This document shows, in pieces, positions 17,444-24,332 of a stretch of 64,000 bases of DNA. This DNA comes from Candidatus Lachnoclostridium pullistercoris (lineage in GTDB: Bacteria > Bacillota > Clostridia > Lachnospirales > Lachnospiraceae). A model generated the notes under the pieces. It was not told the DNA's origin. It made no database searches and worked only from the letters and a program-made list of their open reading frames with translations. Position numbers and translations under genes: made by a program. Position 1 is the first letter of the stretch. Every line of letters starts with the position of its first letter. The stretch lies in assembly GCA_019119775.1 (NCBI GenBank), contig DWWL01000049.1, positions 1 to 64,000 on the forward strand, given 5' to 3'.

Positions 17444-18112
17444 ATGAAAAACTTTGTAGTGACCATTGCGAGAGGATTTGGCTCCGGCGGAAGACAGATT
17501 GCGGCAAAGCTGGCGGATGAACTTCACATTCACAGCTACGACAACCGGATTCTGAAGCTGGCCGCCCAGTACAGCGGCTATCCGGAGCATTATTTCAAGG
17601 AGGCGGACGAGACGCTGCAGGGAAATCTGATAGAGAAGCAGCTTCTGGCCCTTCCGAAAAAGTTTCATACCAGCGGTCATTTGTCCCGCTTTGTGTCGGA
17701 TGACCGGCTGTTTGATTTCCAGAAGACCATTATTGAGAGACTGGCGGATTCAGAGAACTGCATTATCGTGGGAAAATGTGCAGACTACATTTTGAAAGAC
17801 TATGACAATGTGGTGAGCGTCTATGTGGAGGCTCCGAGAGCTTACTGCCTGCAGCGGGTGCTGGAGCGGATGGACGATATTACGCTGGAGGAGGCGGATG
17901 AGCTGATCACCCGCACGGATAAGTACCGGGCAGACTATTATAAGTACTATACCGGCGGCAACTACTGGACAAATCCTGTCAACTACGACATCACCATCAA
18001 CAATGCACGGCTGGGAGATGAAAAGAGCGTGCAGCTGATTATCGACTGCATGCGCATCAAGTTCGGTGAAGAGTGGTATCAGGACTACATGAAGTCCATT
18101 GGAAAGCTGTGA
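17444..18112 (+). CDS. Cytidylate kinase-like family protein
   Basis: The 222-aa P-loop protein has phosphate-binding IARGFGSGGRQIA at the N-terminus. A KCADYIL core and a basic lid region (YCLQRVLERM ... TRTDKYRADYYKYYTG) resemble nucleotide monophosphate kinases. This family (AAA_26 type) is common in clostridia and is distinct from housekeeping Cmk. The substrate is unproven. It starts 19 nt after the amidohydrolase, so it is probably in the same transcript. Confidence 0.82.
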   Translation: MKNFVVTIARGFGSGGRQIAAKLADELHIHSYDNRILKLAAQYSGYPEHYFKEADETLQGNLIEKQLLALPKKFHTSGHLSRFVSDDRLFDFQKTIIERLADSENCIIVGKCADYILKDYDNVVSVYVEAPRAYCLQRVLERMDDITLEEADELITRTDKYRADYYKYYTGGNYWTNPVNYDITINNARLGDEKSVQLIIDCMRIKFGEEWYQDYMKSIGKL

Positions 18113-18150
18113 CAAACGGCGGTGCGGTATCCTGAAAGGAGGATTGGAAT

Positions 18151-18858
18151 ATGAACGTGAATGGAAATGAGTATTATCCGGCGGCGGAAGAACGTCAGGC
18201 GGAGACTCTGGGGCGCTACACGGCGAAGACCTTCGGGTGGATGTTCGCGGGCCTTTTAATGACCTTTGCGGTGGCCATGTTCGGCTACGTGACGGGCTAT
18301 GTGTTTTACCTGTTTATGATTCCTTACTTCCCCATGATTCTTCTTCTGGCTGAGGTGGGTGTCGTGATCTACCTGTCTGCCAGGATAGAGAAGATGTCCG
18401 TGGGAACGGCGAGAGCCATGTTTTTCGTCTATGCGGCCTTAAACGGCGTTGTATTTTCCTCGCTGTTTCTGATCTACCAGCTGACCAGCCTGGTGCTGGC
18501 ATTCGGGGCGTGCAGCCTGTTTTTCGGCATTATGGCGGCGCTGGGCTACACCACCAACGCGGATTTCAGCCGGCTTAGGCCCTTTATGCTGGGCGGACTG
18601 ATCTTTCTGGCGGCGTTCTGGATTCTGTCCATCTTCATCAACCTGAGCCAGTTTGAGACGGCGGTGTGCGCACTTGGAATTTTCCTGTTCCTGGTGATCA
18701 CAGCCTATGACACCAAAAAGATCCGCCTGTATCATCAGGTCTATTCCGGACGGCCGGAGATTGCGGCGAAGGCATCGATCTTTGCGGCGCTGGAGCTGTA
18801 TCTGGATTTTATCAATCTGTTTTTATATCTGATCCGGATAACGGGAAAGAGAAAATAG
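18151..18858 (+). CDS. Bax inhibitor-1/YccA family membrane protein
   Basis: The 235-aa integral membrane protein has seven hydrophobic segments. The family pattern is visible: an N-terminal LGRYTAKTFGWMFAGL, central ALNGVVFSSLF, and a C-terminal YDTKKIRLYHQ...ASIFAALELYLDFINLFLYLIR. Members act as calcium-leak or stress-related channels. AAAGGAGGATTGGAAT precedes the start. It is the last gene before a convergent LysR gene. Confidence 0.92.
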   Translation: MNVNGNEYYPAAEERQAETLGRYTAKTFGWMFAGLLMTFAVAMFGYVTGYVFYLFMIPYFPMILLLAEVGVVIYLSARIEKMSVGTARAMFFVYAALNGVVFSSLFLIYQLTSLVLAFGACSLFFGIMAALGYTTNADFSRLRPFMLGGLIFLAAFWILSIFINLSQFETAVCALGIFLFLVITAYDTKKIRLYHQVYSGRPEIAAKASIFAALELYLDFINLFLYLIRITGKRK

Positions 18859-18870
18859 AGAGAACAAAAG

Positions 18871-18898
18871 GAAGAGCCATGAGAGATCATGGCTCTTC
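18871..18898. terminator. Bidirectional hairpin between BI-1 gene and LysR gene
   Basis: GAAGAGCCATGA-gaga-TCATGGCTCTTC is a perfect 12-bp stem. The minus-strand copy is followed by CTTTTGTT, and the lysR stop codon lies inside the stem. The plus-strand U-tract is weak. Confidence 0.75.
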
Positions 18899-19813
18899 TG
18901 TCAGATAGGGGTGATGTGCCCAGTAGTCTATGGAAAGCTGGATAAAGTCGTTGGCGGCCCGCATCTGGTAGGCGCCTTTTTTATATACGGCGGCCAGTTC
19001 CCAGGACGGCCGGGAAGGCAGATAAAAATAAGCGATATCCGGGTCCGGAGCCGCGTAGGTGGCAGGGATGATGGTGCAGCCGATGCGGCGCTTGGCGATG
19101 GAGCGCAGGGTGTAGTTGCTGGCGGACTCAAACAGAATGTCCGGGGCGTATCCGGCCTCCTTAAAGAGCGGGTTGATCAGGCTGCGCATGGTGGAGCCTT
19201 TCCTCATCAGTACAAAACGGTCATTTTTAAAGTACTCCAGGCTGATGGTGGTGAAAGGCTCTCCCGGAGCGGCTGCCTGGGCTGCCATGGGATGGTTCCC
19301 GGGGATGGCCAGCACCAGATCTTCGGAGAGGATGTGGACGTACTCGTAGACGGACCGGTCCCGCTCCGTGATGGTGATAAAACCGAGATCCAGATATCCC
19401 TTGGAGATGCGGGACAGCTGCTCGCTCACGCCGATCTCCAGCGGCTCAATGGTGATCCGGGGATACCGGGAGTAAAATGCCGGGTATATGCTCATAAACA
19501 TGGGAATGCCCCGCTCCGGAGTCAGGCCGATGCGGAGAGTTCCCGTTTTGTTGTCGGCCATGTCGTTGAGAATATTGTAGGCTTCATGCTTCAGCCGAAG
19601 GATCTTCCTGGCGTAGGAGACGTAGACGTGGCCGGCCTCTGTCAGCCGGAAATCATTTTTGGAGCGGTGGAACAGCTGGATTCCCAGCTCCGATTCCAGC
19701 TTTAAAAGCTGCTGGTTCAAGCCGGACTGAGTGATAAACAGGCGCTCCGCCGCCCGCGTGATGCTGTTTTCCTCGGCGATCATGACAATATACTCCAGCT
19801 GTTTCAGATCCAT
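18887..19813 (-). CDS. LysR family transcriptional regulator
   Basis: The 308-aa regulator has an N-terminal winged HTH (MDLKQLEYIVMIAEENSITRAAERLFITQSGLNQQLLKLE) and an effector-binding periplasmic-binding-protein-like domain. The ORF track begins at GTG 19834, but GGGGGAAGGAATT is placed for ATG 19813. It is divergent from an amino-acid ABC importer with an AbgB-like hydrolase. That is the classic arrangement for a LysR regulator of the adjacent operon. Confidence 0.93.
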   Translation of the reverse strand: MDLKQLEYIVMIAEENSITRAAERLFITQSGLNQQLLKLESELGIQLFHRSKNDFRLTEAGHVYVSYARKILRLKHEAYNILNDMADNKTGTLRIGLTPERGIPMFMSIYPAFYSRYPRITIEPLEIGVSEQLSRISKGYLDLGFITITERDRSVYEYVHILSEDLVLAIPGNHPMAAQAAAPGEPFTTISLEYFKNDRFVLMRKGSTMRSLINPLFKEAGYAPDILFESASNYTLRSIAKRRIGCTIIPATYAAPDPDIAYFYLPSRPSWELAAVYKKGAYQMRAANDFIQLSIDYWAHHPYLTEEP

Positions 19814-19842
19814 AATTCCTTCCCCCTTATTCACTTCTTACT

Positions 19843-19871
19843 ATTTTAAGGGAAGATGAGGAGAAAAACAA
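19843..19871 (-). promoter_or_regulatory. Promoter of the lysR gene
   Basis: On the minus strand: TTGTTT, 17-nt spacer, TAAAAT, located 30 nt before the start codon. Confidence 0.55.
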
Positions 19872-19908
19872 GGCGGTATTTTCCCGCGGCCGGAGATGCT
19901 TTTTACGG

Positions 19909-19920
19909 TGCATATATGCA
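19909..19920. promoter_or_regulatory. Palindrome TGCATATATGCA, candidate LysR site
   Basis: This perfect 12-bp palindrome lies in the divergent lysR/ABC intergenic region, upstream of both promoters. Binding is inferred from position only. Confidence 0.4.
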
Positions 19921-19973
19921 AATAAAATGTATAAATATTTCCTCCTGGAATAAAAAACAGGCCAAAACTATAT

Positions 19974-19990
19974 AATATTTATAAAATATT
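19974..19990. promoter_or_regulatory. Palindrome AATATTT-ATA-AAATATT, candidate LysR box
   Basis: This is a perfect 17-bp inverted repeat containing the T-N11-A pattern expected for LysR regulators. It is centred about 80 bp before the predicted start of the ABC operon, close to the usual activator position. Confidence 0.5.
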
Positions 19991-20027
19991 GTAGGAAAAA
20001 CGGAGAAAAATTGTTGATAAATCACTA

Positions 20028-20056
20028 TTTACAAATTCATAAATATACAGTATAGT
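20028..20056 (+). promoter_or_regulatory. Promoter of the amino-acid ABC operon
   Basis: TTTACA, 17-nt spacer, TATAGT. It lies 54 nt before the substrate-binding protein start. Confidence 0.7.
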
Positions 20057-20109
20057 GTTTAAAAGACAAAAAACAGCGAAGAGATTTATGTATGAGGAGG
20101 ATATGAATT

Positions 20110-20937
20110 ATGAAGAAAGCGATTGCATTGGCGGCTATCGGACTGGCACTTGTTTCTGCAGCGGGATGCAGCGGCGGAAAAGAAGAGAATAAACTGGAAA
20201 CGATCAAGGAGAAGGGCGTGCTGGTGATGGCTACCAGCCCGGATTTTGCCCCCATGGAGTTCCAGGACGTAAGCTCCGGCGAGACGAAGTATCTGGGATC
20301 TGAGATCGAACTTGGAAAATATATCGCAGAGCAGATGGGAGTGGAGCTGCAGCTGGAGGCCATGGATTTCTCCGCAGTTGAGGCGGCGATCAGCACCGGC
20401 AAGGTGGACATCGCGATCTCCGGTTTTGCGAAGACTCCGGACAGAGAGGAAAACATGGGCCTGTCCCACTACTACAAGGCAGAGAGCTCAGACGGAAAGG
20501 ACCAGGGACTTCTGGTGCTGAAGGACAAAGCGGATCAGTTCAAGACGGCGGAGGATTTCAGCGGCAAGAAGGTAGCGGCTCAGAACGGAGCGCTGCAGCA
20601 GAACCTGGTGACGGAACAGCTTCCGGATGCTGAGATGGAAGTAATCACCAGCATCAACGACGGCATCATGATGCTGACCACGGGAAAAGTGGATGCTGTG
20701 GCTGTAGCGGATTCTGTAGGCGAGGCTTATGTGGAGAACTATCCGGAGCTGGCAATGTCCGATTTCTATTTTGAGTATGAGTCCCAGGGCAACGTGGTTG
20801 CAGTGACCAAGGGACAGGATGAGCTGCTGGCAGAGGTCAACCGCATTATCGACGAGGTGAACGAGAAGGGCCTTTACAAGCAGTGGTGGGATGAAGCAGT
20901 AGAGCAGGCAAACGCTCTCGGCCTGACCCAGCAGTAA
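20110..20937 (+). CDS. Amino-acid ABC transporter substrate-binding lipoprotein
   Basis: The 275-aa family 3 binding protein has an N-terminal signal with lipobox VSAAGC. It continues with the typical [19 protein letters not shown], the [16 protein letters not shown] strand and the [15 protein letters not shown] hinge. A polar amino acid or amide conjugate is the expected ligand. It is the first gene of the LysR-linked operon, with a typical promoter 54 nt upstream and AGGAGGATATGAATT before the ATG. Confidence 0.93.
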   Translation: MKKAIALAAIGLALVSAAGCSGGKEENKLETIKEKGVLVMATSPDFAPMEFQDVSSGETKYLGSEIELGKYIAEQMGVELQLEAMDFSAVEAAISTGKVDIAISGFAKTPDREENMGLSHYYKAESSDGKDQGLLVLKDKADQFKTAEDFSGKKVAAQNGALQQNLVTEQLPDAEMEVITSINDGIMMLTTGKVDAVAVADSVGEAYVENYPELAMSDFYFEYESQGNVVAVTKGQDELLAEVNRIIDEVNEKGLYKQWWDEAVEQANALGLTQQ

Positions 20938-20955
20938 TAAAAGGAGGATATTTCT

Positions 20956-21636
20956 GTGATTGACAACATTATAAAAGTATGGAACGGGTACTGGAACCTG
21001 TTCCTCACAGGCTTGGGATACACCCTGCTCCTCAGCTTTATCACCGTGCTGGCGGGCTGTATCATCGGATTCTTCCTGGCGCTCATGAGGATGAGCAAGT
21101 GGAAGATCGGCAACGTGAAGCCGCTGTCCGCGGTTGTGGGAGTTTTCGTGGAGATCGTCCGCGGCACCCCCCTTCTGCTCCAGCTGTACTTCTTCTACTT
21201 CCTGCTCCCGGATCTTCTCTACTTCTGGGAGCCCAGCAAATTTACATGTATCACCATCGCTCTCTGCTTAAACTCTGCAGCTTATGTGTCGGAGATCATC
21301 CGTGCCGGCATTCAGGCAGTGGATAGGGGACAGACGGAGGCAGCCCGCAGCCTTGGCTTAAACAGCCATCAGGCTATGGTGCATGTGGTGATGCCCCAGG
21401 CGGTGAAGAATATTCTTCCGGCTCTGTGCAACGAGTTTGTTACCATGATCAAGGAGACGTCCCTGGCGTCCACATTCTTTGTGGGCGAGCTGATGACTCA
21501 GTACAAGTCCATTTCCGGCGCTCTGTACCTGACCATTGAGCCCCTGATCATCGTCGGCGTCATCTACTTCGTGGTGACGTTCAGCCTGTCAAAATGTGTG
21601 CTGGCAATGGAAAGGAGGATGAGAGCAGGTGACTGA
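20956..21636 (+). CDS. Amino-acid ABC transporter permease
   Basis: This 226-aa HisM/GlnP-type permease has five TM segments. The family signature [19 protein letters not shown] is present, and the EAA loop is [29 protein letters not shown]. It starts at GTG with AAGGAGG. The 3' end overlaps the ATPase gene by 8 nt. Confidence 0.94.
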   Translation: MIDNIIKVWNGYWNLFLTGLGYTLLLSFITVLAGCIIGFFLALMRMSKWKIGNVKPLSAVVGVFVEIVRGTPLLLQLYFFYFLLPDLLYFWEPSKFTCITIALCLNSAAYVSEIIRAGIQAVDRGQTEAARSLGLNSHQAMVHVVMPQAVKNILPALCNEFVTMIKETSLASTFFVGELMTQYKSISGALYLTIEPLIIVGVIYFVVTFSLSKCVLAMERRMRAGD

Positions 21637-22372
21637 CAATAAAGAACTGTTAAAGGTAGAAAATTTACATAAAAAATTCGGCGATCTCCATGTGCTGAAG
21701 GGGGTGAGCGAGACAGTCTCCCAGGGGGAGGTTGTCTCCATCATCGGACCGTCCGGCGGCGGAAAGAGTACATTTCTCCGCTGCCTGAACCTTCTGGAGA
21801 TCCCGGATGAGGGCAAGATCTATTTTGAGGGAGTGGACATCACGGACAAGAGCGTGAACATCAACATCCATCGTCAGAAGATGGGAATGGTGTTCCAGCA
21901 CTTCAACGTGTTCCCCAACATGACGGTGGGCAAGAACATTACCATGGCCCCCGTTCTTTTAGGAAAGAAGTCTCAGAAAGAGGCGGACGAGATGGCCAAG
22001 GAGCTGTTAAGCCGCGTGGGGCTTCTGGATAAGATCAATGAGTATCCGAAGCGTCTTTCCGGCGGACAGAAACAGCGTCTGGCCATCGTGCGCGCCCTGG
22101 CTATGGAGCCGGACGTGATGCTGTTTGACGAGCCCACCTCCGCTCTGGACCCGGAGATGGTAGGCGAGGTGCTGGCGGTAATCAAGGAGCTGGTAAAGAC
22201 GGGAATGACCACGGTGATCGTGACTCACGAGATGGGCTTTGCCAGAGAGGTTTCTGACCGGGTGTTCTTCATGGACGGCGGCATCATCGCGGAGAAGGGA
22301 ACGCCGGAAGAGATCTTTGGAAATCCCCAGAATCCCAGAACGAAGGAATTCCTGGGAAAAGTGCTGTATTAA
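21629..22372 (+). CDS. Amino-acid ABC transporter ATP-binding protein
   Basis: This 247-aa GlnQ-type ATPase has Walker [11 protein letters not shown]-loop [12 protein letters not shown], signature LSGGQKQRL, Walker [16 protein letters not shown] and switch His in VTHEMGFA. It starts at GTG, overlapping the permease gene by 8 nt. It completes the importer. Confidence 0.95.
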   Translation: MTDNKELLKVENLHKKFGDLHVLKGVSETVSQGEVVSIIGPSGGGKSTFLRCLNLLEIPDEGKIYFEGVDITDKSVNINIHRQKMGMVFQHFNVFPNMTVGKNITMAPVLLGKKSQKEADEMAKELLSRVGLLDKINEYPKRLSGGQKQRLAIVRALAMEPDVMLFDEPTSALDPEMVGEVLAVIKELVKTGMTTVIVTHEMGFAREVSDRVFFMDGGIIAEKGTPEEIFGNPQNPRTKEFLGKVLY

Positions 22373-22384
22373 TAATAAGGATGA

Positions 22385-22461
22385 GCGCTCATTTGTCAGC
22401 GCGTGACGAGAAGAAAGCTGCCGCCGGCCGCTGCCACAGAAGAAGCGGCGCCCGGCGGCAG
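22385..22461 (+). other. Two intercistronic hairpins before the abgB-like gene
   Basis: GCGCT/AGCGC is a small hairpin. A strong one follows: CTGCCGCCGG pairs with CCGGCGGCAG, with inner CCGCT/AGCGG. No U-tract follows, so this is more likely an mRNA processing or stability element than a terminator. Confidence 0.55.
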
Positions 22462-22490
22462 ATACTTTATAACAGGAAGGAGGAGCATTG

Positions 22491-23936
22491 ATGGATAAGA
22501 AAGAGTTTTTGGACTACATTGATGAAAAAAAAGACGTGATCACAGATGTCTCAGATAAGATTTGGGAGTACGCGGAGCTGTCCCTGATGGAGTTTAAGTC
22601 CGCGAAGCTGTACTGTGAGGTGCTGGAGAAGGAAGGATTTCAGGTGGAGACTCCTGTGGCCGGGATTGAGACGGCCTTTAAGGCGTCCTACGGCTCCGGC
22701 AGACCGGTGATCGGAATCCTGGGAGAATATGACGCCCTCAGCGGACTTTCCCAGAAAGCCGGCGCCACCGAGAGAGAGGAACTGGTTCCCAACGGCTGCG
22801 GCCACGGCTGCGGCCACAATATGCTGGGCGCCGGCGCCATGGCAGCGGCTTTTGCGGTGAAGAAATATCTGGAGAAGAAGGGAGACGGCCACGGAACCGT
22901 TATCTTCTACGGCTGCCCTGGAGAGGAAGGCGGCGCCTCCAAGGCATTTATGGCCAGAGACGGCGTGTGGAAGGAGCTGGACGCGGCGATCACCTGGCAT
23001 CCTTCAGATGTAAACCAGGTGACCAGCGGCACCTGCAACTCCTGTATCCAGACGGAATACATTTTTAAGGGAGTGGCCTCCCACGCGGCAGGCGCTCCGG
23101 AGTTCGGCCGTTCCGCTCTGGACGCGGTGGAAGTTATGAACATGGGCGTGCAGTTCTTGAGAGAGCACATGCCGGATTCTGCCAGAATCCACTACGCCAT
23201 CACCGACGCCGGCGGAAATTCTCCGAACGTGGTGCAGCCCCACGCCAGAGTGCTCTATATGGTGCGCTCTATGCTGGCAAAGGACGCTCTGGCACTGCAG
23301 GCCAGAGTGGACAAGATCGCTCAGGCGGCGGCCATGATGACAGAGACGGAAGTGAAGAAGCAGTTTATTGACGGCTGTTCCAATACGGTGCCCAACAAGG
23401 TGCTGGAGCAGCTTCTGTGGGATAATTTCAACGAGGTGGGCGTGCCGTCCTATACGCCTGAGGAATTTGACTACGCGAAGAAGATCATGGATTCCTATGA
23501 GATGAAGAGCGACAGCCTGCCTGGGGCAGCCTGCGACGAGGATGCGGACATCGCGGCGTTTGTGGATGAGAAGACGGAGCACGGCACCCGCCCCTTAAAC
23601 GACTTCCTGATTCCCTACCACTACAGCGAGAAGCAGAGAGCCGGCTCCACAGACGTGGGCGATGTCAGCTGGCTGACGCCCACCGCGCAGATCAACGTTG
23701 CCTCCTTCGTGTCGAAGGCGCCGGGCCACAGCTGGCAGAACGTCTCCTGCGGCCATACTTCCATCGGCCACAAGAGCGTGATCACCGCCGGAAAAGTTCT
23801 GGCTGCCACGGCCATGGATCTGTTTGAGAAGCCGGAGATCCTGAAGGCGGCGAAGGCGGAATTTGAGAAAAAGGCAGCGGGCGGATATTACTGCCCCGTT
23901 CCGGAAGACGCCGTTCCGGTGGTGCCTGGACAGTAG
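22491..23936 (+). CDS. M20 amidohydrolase, AbgB-like (aminobenzoyl-glutamate hydrolase type)
   Basis: The 481-aa zinc peptidase belongs to the AbgB branch of M20. Metal ligands are in ILGEYDALSG and GCGHGCGHN, the acid pair in GCPGEEGG, and the C-terminal AGSTDVGDVSW is diagnostic of AbgB. Family members release glutamate from p-aminobenzoyl-glutamate or act on similar N-acyl amino acids. The ORF track adds one codon (TTG 22488); AAGGAGGAGC favours ATG 22491. With the ABC importer and LysR this forms a complete uptake-and-cleave unit. Confidence 0.9.
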   Translation: MDKKEFLDYIDEKKDVITDVSDKIWEYAELSLMEFKSAKLYCEVLEKEGFQVETPVAGIETAFKASYGSGRPVIGILGEYDALSGLSQKAGATEREELVPNGCGHGCGHNMLGAGAMAAAFAVKKYLEKKGDGHGTVIFYGCPGEEGGASKAFMARDGVWKELDAAITWHPSDVNQVTSGTCNSCIQTEYIFKGVASHAAGAPEFGRSALDAVEVMNMGVQFLREHMPDSARIHYAITDAGGNSPNVVQPHARVLYMVRSMLAKDALALQARVDKIAQAAAMMTETEVKKQFIDGCSNTVPNKVLEQLLWDNFNEVGVPSYTPEEFDYAKKIMDSYEMKSDSLPGAACDEDADIAAFVDEKTEHGTRPLNDFLIPYHYSEKQRAGSTDVGDVSWLTPTAQINVASFVSKAPGHSWQNVSCGHTSIGHKSVITAGKVLAATAMDLFEKPEILKAAKAEFEKKAAGGYYCPVPEDAVPVVPGQ

Positions 23937-23945
23937 AAAAATGCG

Positions 23946-23979
23946 GAGCAGACTGCCGTAAAGGCGGTCTGCTCGTTTT
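23946..23979 (+). terminator. Intrinsic terminator after the abgB-like gene
   Basis: GAGCAGACTGCC and GGCGGTCTGCTC form a 12-bp stem (one G-T), followed by GTTTTG. Confidence 0.85.
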
Positions 23980-24004
23980 GATTAGCGGGAAATTTCCCAC
24001 ATAA

Positions 24005-24022
24005 TCGTTAAAAAAATAACAC
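24005..24022. promoter_or_regulatory. Rex-like box 1, distal to adhE
   Basis: TCGTTA-AAAAAA-TAACAC resembles the Rex operator TTGTTA-N6-TAACAA at 9 of 12 arm positions. It lies 328 nt before adhE. Confidence 0.4.
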
Positions 24023-24112
24023 TATCAATGGGAGTTCGGGGAGATTTTTCAGCTGGAAAACCGGTTTTCCGCGCTTCATTCCGGCGGCCGGCCTTAAATT
24101 TTTTAAGATTGG

Positions 24113-24141
24113 TTGCAGAGGTTTCCCGTTCCGTTTAAAAT
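24113..24141 (+). promoter_or_regulatory. Upstream adhE promoter P1
   Basis: TTGCAG, 17-nt spacer, TAAAAT. It would give an adhE leader of about 185 nt. Confidence 0.5.
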
Positions 24142-24235
24142 AGATATAACTGCAGAACTGCCTTCAGAGAGGAGAAAAAGGTAAAAATAACCAAAAAATC
24201 CGCTGGTTCCTGTGAAATATCCACAAACCCCACAA

Positions 24236-24264
24236 TTGACATTTTTTTAACGGTAATATATAAT
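24236..24264 (+). promoter_or_regulatory. Main adhE promoter P2
   Basis: TTGACA, 17-nt spacer, TATAAT: perfect hexamers and spacing. It lies 69 nt upstream of adhE. Confidence 0.85.
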
Positions 24265-24269
24265 TAAAA

Positions 24270-24287
24270 TCGTTAAATAAATAACGA
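24270..24287. promoter_or_regulatory. Rex-like operator over the adhE start site
   Basis: TCGTTA-AATAAA-TAACGA is a perfect 6+6 inverted repeat. It matches the Rex consensus TTGTTA-N6-TAACAA except for one symmetric change per arm. It begins 6 nt after the -10, exactly where a repressor would block RNA polymerase. Rex senses NADH/NAD and controls adhE in many clostridia; the rex gene is not in this window. Confidence 0.65.
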
Positions 24288-24332
24288 AGAAACAAATAAC
24301 CATCATAAAAACAATCAGTAGGAGGATGAATC

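Noticed and set aside
18911-19705. 264-aa plus-strand ORF opposite the lysR gene
   Set aside because: The lysR frame has a full HTH, start site and divergent context; this one has none.
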